Shown piece after piece: positions 59,135-64,000 of a DNA stretch of 64,000 bases. A model generated the notes under the pieces. It searched no databases and was not told the origin of the DNA. It was given only the letters and a program-made list of their open reading frames with translations. This DNA comes from Myxococcales bacterium UBA1660 (GTDB lineage: Bacteria > Myxococcota_A > Polyangia > Polyangiales > Houyiibacteriaceae). The first letter of the stretch is position 1, and each line of letters opens with the position of its first letter. Position numbers and translations under genes: made by a program. The stretch covers positions 150,572 to 214,571 of the forward strand of contig DCLA01000005.1 in assembly GCA_002320815.1 (NCBI GenBank). Direction: 5' to 3'.

Positions 59135-59758
59135 TCAGGGCGACAGGCGCCGGGCCGTCCAGCCGCCGCCCTCGCGCTCGTAGCGGTAGCGTTCGTGGAG
59201 TCGATGCTCGCCGTTGATCCAGATCTCGAGCGCCTCGGGCTGGAGGCGGTAGCCGCCCCAGTGCGGCGGCCGCTCGACCGCCTGGCCCTCGAAACGGCCG
59301 TCGACCTCGGCGAGCTTCGCCTCGAGGTCGCGGCGGCTGGCGATGGGTCGCGACTGATCGGAGGCCCACGCGCCGAGCTGGCTGGCGCGCGCGCGGCTGG
59401 CGAAATAGGCGTCGGACTCCGCGGCCGAGACGCGGGTCACCGAGCCCTCGGCGCGGATCTGCACGCCGGTGGTCCACCAGTGGAAAGCGAGGGCGGCGAA
59501 GGGGTTGGCCTCCAGCTCCGTCGCCTTTCGACTCTGGTAGTTGGTGTAGAAGACGAACCCGTCCGCGCCGAGCTCCTTGAGGAGCACGTAGCGGACGGAC
59601 GGTCTCCCGCGCTCGTCGGCCGTCGCGAGCGCCACCCGCATGGGGTCGCGCTCGGGATGGTCCCCCTCGGCTCGCGCCGCCTCGTCGAGGAGGCCGCGCA
59701 CCCAGGCCAAGGGGTCGCGATGAAGCGGGTCTTCGGCGAGACGGGCGGTGATGCTCAC
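59135..59758 (-). CDS. pdxH: Pyridoxamine 5'-phosphate oxidase
   Basis: A 207-residue FMN enzyme that makes pyridoxal 5'-phosphate (vitamin B6). It has Arg-Tyr-Val-Leu-Leu-Lys, Phe-Tyr-Thr-Asn-Tyr-Gln-Ser-Arg-Lys, Trp-Gly-Gly-Tyr-Arg-Leu-Gln-Pro and the C-terminal Arg-Leu-His-Glu-Arg segments, all of which contact FMN or substrate. Length is normal. It starts at a GTG with TAGGAA 7 bases upstream. Confidence 0.93.
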   Translation of the reverse strand: MSITARLAEDPLHRDPLAWVRGLLDEAARAEGDHPERDPMRVALATADERGRPSVRYVLLKELGADGFVFYTNYQSRKATELEANPFAALAFHWWTTGVQIRAEGSVTRVSAAESDAYFASRARASQLGAWASDQSRPIASRRDLEAKLAEVDGRFEGQAVERPPHWGGYRLQPEALEIWINGEHRLHERYRYEREGGGWTARRLSP

Positions 59759-59807
59759 CCGCCCGTTCCTAGATCAGGTGCTCGGCGCCGCCAAGGACGC
59801 CGCTCAC

Positions 59808-60104
59808 TCAGAAGATGACCTTCTCGGCGAACTGACCGCGCGGGCCCTGCTTGAGCAGGAAGCGCACTTCCTGACCCTGCTTCAGGGTGCGGTATCCATC
59901 GCCGCCGATCTGCGAGTAGTGGACGAACACGTCCGACCCGTCCTGGCGGCTGATGAAGCCCCATCCCTTGGCGTTGTTGAACCACTTCACCGTGCCGATC
60001 TCCAAGGCCCCGGTGATCTCCGGCTCGCTCGCGCTCGCCCCCTGCAGCTCGACGATTTCGCGCTTCGGGCGACGCTCCACGAGCCCCGCGTTGACGACAT
60101 CCAT
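59808..60104 (-). CDS. Cold-shock domain protein with N-terminal extension
   Basis: A 98-residue protein with a GAGGAGGGG site before the ATG. Residues 37-98 are a cold-shock domain: Gly-Thr-Val-Lys-Trp-Phe-Asn, RNP1 Lys-Gly-Trp-Gly-Phe-Ile and RNP2 Val-Phe-Val-His-Tyr, which bind single-stranded RNA or DNA. The 36-residue extension before it is uncommon in the CspA group. A consensus promoter and a leader of about 105 bases with two hairpins lie upstream, as expected for a thermally controlled csp mRNA. Confidence 0.9.
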   Translation of the reverse strand: MDVVNAGLVERRPKREIVELQGASASEPEITGALEIGTVKWFNNAKGWGFISRQDGSDVFVHYSQIGGDGYRTLKQGQEVRFLLKQGPRGQFAEKVIF

Positions 60105-60125
60105 GCCGACCCCTCCTCTTCAACT

Positions 60126-60204
60126 TCGGTGCAAATGCACCTGGGTCCCCGCCGGCCTTCATTACATCCCCAGGCTGACGGGAGGGAGAGACACACACTC
60201 TCCC
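60126..60204 (-). promoter_or_regulatory. Structured 5' leader of the cold-shock gene
   Basis: The leader can form GGTGCA/TGCACC (60126-60139) and GGGAGAG/CTCTCCC (60184-60204) hairpins between the transcription start near 60210 and the ATG at 60104. Cold-shock leaders often refold with temperature; this is inference. Confidence 0.45.
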
Positions 60205-60216
60205 ACGGTTCACTTC

Positions 60217-60244
60217 GTTCTATCGTCCCCCTCGACGGTGTCAA
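60217..60244 (-). promoter_or_regulatory. Consensus promoter of the cold-shock gene
   Basis: On the minus strand a perfect TTGACA (60239-60244), a 16-bp spacer and TAGAAC (60217-60222) make the best -35 box in the window. Confidence 0.7.
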
Positions 60245-60325
60245 GGGGAATGTGCGACGAGGTGCGAAGTGTAGGCGCGAGCGAAATTTTCGTTCGGAGC
60301 GGCCTTCGTGGGCGAGCGGACGGCG

Positions 60326-60751
60326 CTAGTCGTTCGAGACGTACTTCTCGATGTCGAGGGCCCAGCGGACCTCGTCGACCAGGTCCTCGGCGGCCGTCGT
60401 CTTTTCGTAGACGACCTCGTGCCAGACATCGAGGATCCGGGTGTCGTCGACGGGGTCCGTGACCTCGTGGACGTGGGTCGTGGTCTCGGCGTAGCCCCGA
60501 GCCGTCGCCGGCTGGCCCACCTGCTCGCGCACGCGCCCGAAGAGATCGTCGGAGTCCGCGTTCGGGAAGTCGGAGCGCTGGGACCGGGCGGTGAAGCGCA
60601 CGTGGAGCTCCTCGCCGGGGGTCAACACGCGGACCCCGGAATCCATGATGTGCAGACGCACTCGCTCGGCGACGTGGATCTCGCCCGGCGTCGAGCGGTA
60701 GATCTCGATGCCGGCGTTCTCGAGCGCCTCTTTGATGGACGCGGCGTTCAT
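60326..60751 (-). CDS. Hypothetical protein
   Basis: A 141-residue soluble protein from the ATG at 60751; a GTG two codons earlier is the alternative. It is mixed alpha/beta with Arg-Leu-His-Ile-Met-Asp and Leu-His-Val-Arg-Phe-Thr strands and an acidic C-terminus. No domain, signal or membrane segment is recognised. It lies between the cold-shock gene and the divergent BtuF-like gene. Confidence 0.6.
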   Translation of the reverse strand: MNAASIKEALENAGIEIYRSTPGEIHVAERVRLHIMDSGVRVLTPGEELHVRFTARSQRSDFPNADSDDLFGRVREQVGQPATARGYAETTTHVHEVTDPVDDTRILDVWHEVVYEKTTAAEDLVDEVRWALDIEKYVSND

Positions 60752-60862
60752 GCTCACTGGGCTTCTCGTCCTCGGTAGCCCCCCGGACCGCTGCGGAGCC
60801 TAACGCGAAGAGACCGAGGGTTCAATCTCTCGCGGGGCGCCTTCGTGGGTTAGTCAGGGCTG

Positions 60863-61723
60863 GTGACCATCTTGCTCCAAGACGCGCTCGGGCGCGAGAT
60901 CCGAATGCCTCGACCGGCCCGTCGAGTGGTCTCCTTGGTGCCCAGCGAGACCCACTCGGTGGCCGCCCTCGCGGGGACCGAGAGGCTGGTCGGTCGCACC
61001 GACTATTGCGTCGAACCCCCGTCGATACAGGGGCTTCCGAGCGTCGGGGGGACCAAGGACGTCGACGTCGAGAAGGTGCGCGCGCTGGCTCCCGACCTGG
61101 TGCTCGCCAACCAGGAGGAGAACGCGCGACCGGCGATCGAATCGCTGATCGCGGCCGGCGTTCCGGTACACGTGAGCTTTCCTCGAACGGTGCCGGAAGC
61201 CCTCGCGTACCTGGGCTCGTTGGCGACCCTGTTGGGCGTCGAGGAGCCGGCGATCGCCCGACGCGCGTTCGCGCGTCATGCGGTGATCGAGCGGACCCCG
61301 CGGCGAGTCTTCGTCCCGATCTGGAGGGACCCCTGGATGACCTTCGACGAGAACGCCTTCGCCAGCGACCTCTTGGCCCTCGTGGGCGCGCAGAACGTCT
61401 TCGCCGACCGACCGCGCCGCTATCCGCTGGCGGCCGACCTGGGAAAGCGCGCCGCGATGACCGGCGCGCGAGTCGCGGGGAGGGACACGCGCTACCCGCG
61501 CATCCAGCTCCAGGAGGTCGTCGAGCGCGCGCCGGACCTCGTCTTGCTTCCCGACGAGCCCTACGCGTTCGGACCGGCCGACCGGGACGTGCTGGCGGAG
61601 CTGCTCCCCGAAGCGGAAGTGCGCCTGACCGATGGCAAGGACCTCTTCTGGTACGGCGCCCGCTTGGCGACCAGCATCGACGCTCTTGCCGAAGCCGTGG
61701 ACCGCCGCTCCAGGCCCGCGTGA
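60863..61723 (+). CDS. BtuF-like metal-chelate binding protein without signal peptide
   Basis: A 286-residue protein with the layout of periplasmic class III binding proteins (BtuF/FepB): Arg-Val-Val-Ser-Leu-Val-Pro-Ser at the N-terminus, Ala-Pro-Asp-Leu-Val-Leu-Ala-Asn, a long linking helix and Ala-Pro-Asp-Leu-Val-Leu-Leu-Pro in the second lobe. These bind cobalamin or iron chelates. No signal peptide is visible, so it may act in the cytoplasm or have a later fate. TAGTCA is 6 bases before the GTG. A cobalamin link to the radical SAM fusion is tempting but only inference. Confidence 0.75.
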   Translation: MTILLQDALGREIRMPRPARRVVSLVPSETHSVAALAGTERLVGRTDYCVEPPSIQGLPSVGGTKDVDVEKVRALAPDLVLANQEENARPAIESLIAAGVPVHVSFPRTVPEALAYLGSLATLLGVEEPAIARRAFARHAVIERTPRRVFVPIWRDPWMTFDENAFASDLLALVGAQNVFADRPRRYPLAADLGKRAAMTGARVAGRDTRYPRIQLQEVVERAPDLVLLPDEPYAFGPADRDVLAELLPEAEVRLTDGKDLFWYGARLATSIDALAEAVDRRSRPA

Positions 61724-61786
61724 CCGAGCTGGCCCAACGCATCGGCGGCTGAGCGGAGGCTCCAGCGGGCCCGGCAGGCTCGTGCC

Positions 61787-62518
61787 ATGCTGGGCCCGGT
61801 GCCCCCGTCGACCACGATCCTCTCCGCCCGCCCTCAGGGGACCGTCTCGGTCTGGCGAGCCTCGGCGCCCTACGTCGGTGTCAAGGACGCCTGGACCCTC
61901 GGGGTGCTCCGTCGAGGTCGCGTGCGGCATTGGTCCGCGGGGCGCAGCCGGGCCCTGACCGAGGGGGCCGTCGTCTTCGCCCGACCGGGCGACGTCCACC
62001 GCCTGACGCCCCTCGGGGCCGGCGTGGAAGTGGAGGTCCTCCAGCTCGGCGAGCCGGGGGTTCTCGCGAGTCTTCCTCGCCGAGTGCCCTACCTCGAGGC
62101 CCACCAGCCCGAGGCTGCGCCGTTCCGCTGGCCGGGGTCCGACCCGGAGGACCTCGTGGCCGCGTGGGCCGCGCTCCCCGCCGACGCGCACGCCGCGAAC
62201 GAGGCGGTGGAGCGCGCGCGGCGGTTGCTCTTCGTGAGCCATGCCGAGCGGCTCTCGCTGGAGGCGGTCGCCCGCGCGGTGGGGTGCGGTAAGTTCGAGC
62301 TGGCGCGGGCGTTCCGGAGCCACGCGGGGATCGCGCCTCACGCCTATCGGACCCGGCTCCGGGTGCAGCGGGCGAAGGCGCTGCTGCGCCGAGGGATCCC
62401 GGCAGCGGAGACCGCGCAGCGGGTCGGCTTCTACGACCAGAGCCACCTGCATCGTCACTTCCGCCGCCTGGTGGGGCTCACGCCCCGGGCCTACGCGCGC
62501 CAGTTCGGCGACTCGTGA
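61787..62518 (+). CDS. AraC-family transcriptional regulator
   Basis: A 243-residue protein with an N-terminal cupin-like sensing domain (Val-Phe-Ala-Arg-Pro-Gly-Asp-Val-His region) and a C-terminal AraC double helix-turn-helix, whose second half has the classic Gly-Phe-Tyr-Asp-Gln-Ser-His-Leu-His-Arg-His-Phe-Arg-Arg and Thr-Pro-Arg-Ala-Tyr. It should activate or repress in answer to a small ligand. Targets unknown; the neighbouring BtuF-like or dehydrogenase genes are candidates. An in-frame GTG at 61799 is a second possible start. Confidence 0.87.
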   Translation: MLGPVPPSTTILSARPQGTVSVWRASAPYVGVKDAWTLGVLRRGRVRHWSAGRSRALTEGAVVFARPGDVHRLTPLGAGVEVEVLQLGEPGVLASLPRRVPYLEAHQPEAAPFRWPGSDPEDLVAAWAALPADAHAANEAVERARRLLFVSHAERLSLEAVARAVGCGKFELARAFRSHAGIAPHAYRTRLRVQRAKALLRRGIPAAETAQRVGFYDQSHLHRHFRRLVGLTPRAYARQFGDS

Positions 62519-62522
62519 CGCG

Positions 62523-63260
62523 CTAGGACTGGGCGGTGGGCCGGATGACGACCGAGCCCACGTCGACGTGGGGCGGCTGGTCGATGGCGAAGGCGATGGC
62601 CCGGGCGACGGCGTCGGGCTCGATGCCGATGGCGTCCATCTGCTCCCGGGCCGCGGCCGCGAGCTCCGGGCTCATGTTGTCGGCCAGCTCGGTCCGGACA
62701 TAGCCGGGAGAGATCATCGTGACCCGGATCGACCCCCCGACCTCCTGCCGGAGCGCTTCGGACCAGGTGCGCACTGCGTTCTTGGTCGCGGCGTAGATCC
62801 CTTGGAGCGGCACGATGCGGAGCCCCGACGTCGACACCACGTTCAGCACGTGGCCGCTGCCCTGGGCCTGGAAATGCGGCAGGGCTGCCGCGATTCCATG
62901 GAGCGGTCCCCGCAGGTTAACGTCGATCATCCGGTCCCACTCCTCGACCCGGAGCTGGTCGATGCGTGAGAGCAACGCCACGCCGGCGTTGTTGACCATC
63001 ACGTCGACCTGGCCGTGGGCCTCGACCGCCGCCGCCACGAGGGCCTCCACGTCCTCCCGGACGGTCACGTCGGTGACCCGATGGGACGCCACCCCGCCGG
63101 CCGCGGCGATGGCCGCTACCTGCGCTTCCAGCGCCTCGGCGCGCCGCGCGCCGAGGACCACTTTGGCGCCCGCCGCCGCCAGATGTCGGGCGGTCGCCGC
63201 CCCGATGCCGCTGCTGGCGCCGGTGATGACGACGACCTTCTCGGTGATTCGGTCCTGCAT
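62523..63260 (-). CDS. Short-chain dehydrogenase/reductase
   Basis: A 245-residue classical SDR. It has Thr-Gly-Ala-Ser-Ser-Gly-Ile-Gly for NAD(P) binding, Asn-Asn-Ala-Gly, the catalytic Ser in Val-Ser-Thr-Ser-Gly and Tyr-Ala-Ala-Thr-Lys (YxxxK). An Arg pair after the second strand (Gly-Ala-Arg-Arg) suggests NADPH. I start at the ATG at 63260; upstream residues in frame are Pro/Arg-rich and not SDR-like. Substrate unknown. Ends 4 bases after the stop of the AraC gene (convergent). Confidence 0.88.
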   Translation of the reverse strand: MQDRITEKVVVITGASSGIGAATARHLAAAGAKVVLGARRAEALEAQVAAIAAAGGVASHRVTDVTVREDVEALVAAAVEAHGQVDVMVNNAGVALLSRIDQLRVEEWDRMIDVNLRGPLHGIAAALPHFQAQGSGHVLNVVSTSGLRIVPLQGIYAATKNAVRTWSEALRQEVGGSIRVTMISPGYVRTELADNMSPELAAAAREQMDAIGIEPDAVARAIAFAIDQPPHVDVGSVVIRPTAQS

Positions 63261-63332
63261 GGGCCCACCCTGGCGTCCCGGGGCCGGCCGCTCTTGGACG
63301 TTCTTGCAGCCGGCTCGAGGGGACGGACGACG

Positions 63333-63362
63333 AACGGGGTGCTCCGGTGGGAGCACCCCGTT
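63333..63362 (-). terminator. Strong hairpin, distal terminator
   Basis: AACGGGGTGCTCC and GGGAGCACCCCGTT form a perfect stem of 13 pairs around a 3-4 base loop, between the lamin-tail gene and the dehydrogenase gene, both on the minus strand. There is no long U-tract. Confidence 0.6.
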
Positions 63363-63394
63363 CGTCTTCGGGCTCGGGTGGAGCCGTCAGTGTC

Positions 63395-63418
63395 GGGACC
63401 CGCGCAGCCGCGGGTCCC
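63395..63418 (-). terminator. Strong hairpin, proximal terminator
   Basis: GGGACCCGCG and CGCGGGTCCC form a perfect 10-bp stem with a CAGC loop, about 10 bases after the stop of the lamin-tail protein gene. The two hairpins in tandem should insulate the dehydrogenase gene. Confidence 0.6.
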
Positions 63419-63427
63419 ACGCGGGCC

Positions 63428-64000
63428 TCAGGGGCAGGTGGCCGTGTTGGCGGCGCCGGGGGTGAGGCAGGGGCTGAAGGCCCAGTCGCTCATGGCGTCG
63501 TCGGTGTCGGTGCCGTTGGGGAGCCGGCAGAGGCTGCCGGCGGTGGCGCCGCTGTCCTCGGCGGTCGTGCTCTCGAGGGGCAGGGACATCCCACCGATGG
63601 TGGCGGCGGAGATGGTGCCTTCGTAGCTGAGCGAGTCGACGATGGCCGAGCCGTTCCAGATGGCGACGCCGTCCGGGCCGCCGTTCTGGATGGCGCCGGG
63701 GAGGATGCCGGTGAGGGCGCCGCCGGCGACGGTGACGCCGGAGGCGTGCACCACCAGGTACTGGCCGGCGGCCAGGCTGGAGCCGATGGCGGCCAGATCG
63801 ACCATCATGTAGGAGCTCGCCGGGGAGCTGCTGCCGTTGAAGAACATCAGCTGGTGGCCGGTGAGGTCGTAGGCCGAAGCGCCGGGGTTGTAGAGCTCGA
63901 TGTACTCCGGGCCGTCGGTGCCGGGCTGGTCGTAGTCGATCTCGTTGATGACCACGGTCGGCGGCGTCATCACCACGTCCACGGTCGCGCTGTCGCTGAG
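63428..64000 (-). CDS. Lamin-tail-domain surface protein (5' end outside the window)
   Basis: The frame stays open to the window edge, so the N-terminus is missing and at least 190 residues are visible. A lamin tail domain (LTD) is clear: Val-Val-Ile-Asn-Glu-Ile-Asp-Tyr-Asp, then Glu-Tyr-Ile-Glu-Leu-Tyr-Asn-Pro-Gly. Bacterial LTDs are extracellular beta-sandwiches found in large secreted proteins and nucleases. The Ser/Thr/Val stretch before the LTD looks like a linker from another domain. It ends in a Cys-Pro without a clear sorting signal. Confidence 0.82.
   Translation of the reverse strand, partial: LSDSATVDVVMTPPTVVINEIDYDQPGTDGPEYIELYNPGASAYDLTGHQLMFFNGSSSPASSYMMVDLAAIGSSLAAGQYLVVHASGVTVAGGALTGILPGAIQNGGPDGVAIWNGSAIVDSLSYEGTISAATIGGMSLPLESTTAEDSGATAGSLCRLPNGTDTDDAMSDWAFSPCLTPGAANTATCP

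Noticed and set aside
1..64000. tRNA genes, insertion sequences or prophage
   Set aside because: I looked in the gaps between genes for cloverleaf-like sequences and for transposase or phage proteins and found none. XerC looks like the chromosomal enzyme.

Overview
The window is a high-GC bacterial chromosome segment, most likely from a myxobacterium-like member of the Myxococcota. I infer this from the Cys-rich lipoproteins with acidic Asp-Met-Gly spacers and MopE-like calcium-type repeats, a sigma-factor/Ser-Thr-kinase fusion, very large TPR proteins, many lipobox proteins and dense gene packing with GTGA/ATGA overlaps. No database search was run; family calls rest on motifs visible in the translations.

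Region 1 (1-12.5 kb) is the most unusual protein-coding part. It holds a complete 102-residue peptide ending in sixteen Ser-His-Gly repeats plus Ser-Trp, and the window opens inside the end of a second peptide of the same kind. Around them are four radical SAM proteins, one with a cobalamin-type N-terminus and two AdoMet radical cores in one chain. There is also a fifth protein that keeps only the C-terminal cysteine cluster of these enzymes, a lipid-anchored HExxH metalloprotease candidate, a MopE-like Cys-rich lipoprotein and a tiny zinc-ribbon protein. I read this as a ribosomally made, radical-SAM-modified peptide (RiPP) system related in idea to the His-Xaa-Ser (Hxs) systems but with a different gene set. 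An HD phosphohydrolase, a GNAT acetyltransferase and two small lipoproteins sit inside the block.

Region 2 (12.4-22.4 kb) carries a coiled-coil protein, the sigma/kinase fusion, a Tat-exported protein/DASS transporter/CPBP protease operon, an L,D-transpeptidase lipoprotein, an ExbD/TolR-like protein and a membrane-anchored PD-(D/E)XK nuclease-like protein.

Region 3 (22.5-25.05 kb) has no believable protein gene. It has three helically phased DnaA-box-like repeats, an AT-rich stretch, a near-consensus sigma-70 promoter, about 2.3 kb packed with perfect hairpins (many closed by UUCG or GNRA tetraloops), and a strong intrinsic terminator. This looks like a giant structured non-coding RNA and is the other main discovery candidate.

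Region 4 (25.2-36 kb) is mixed: a GH16 lipoprotein, DprA, TrmFO, a TerB/acyl-CoA-oxidase fusion, XerC, ArgB, and a two-gene FAD oxidoreductase/polyferredoxin operon. Region 5 (36-50 kb) has a six-repeat Cys-rich lipoprotein, two metallophosphoesterases, a UbiB-type kinase with a DUF255 thioredoxin-like lipoprotein, a methyltransferase, an OmpA-family protein, a dihaem cytochrome c/rhodanese fusion and a DNA polymerase I whose proofreading site looks dead. Region 6 (50-64 kb) has a five-domain S1 protein, a MerR/TPR regulator with a candidate operator, an 1830-residue TPR protein, PdxH, a cold-shock protein with a structured leader, a BtuF-like protein, an AraC regulator, a short-chain dehydrogenase and a truncated lamin-tail-domain protein at the edge.

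A recurring regulatory theme is a TANNNT-like -10 box placed about 6-8 nt (extremes 5 and 10) before an ATG or GTG, with no Shine-Dalgarno. Many genes here are therefore probably leaderless or nearly so. Other genes have clear GGAGG sites, so both start modes coexist.
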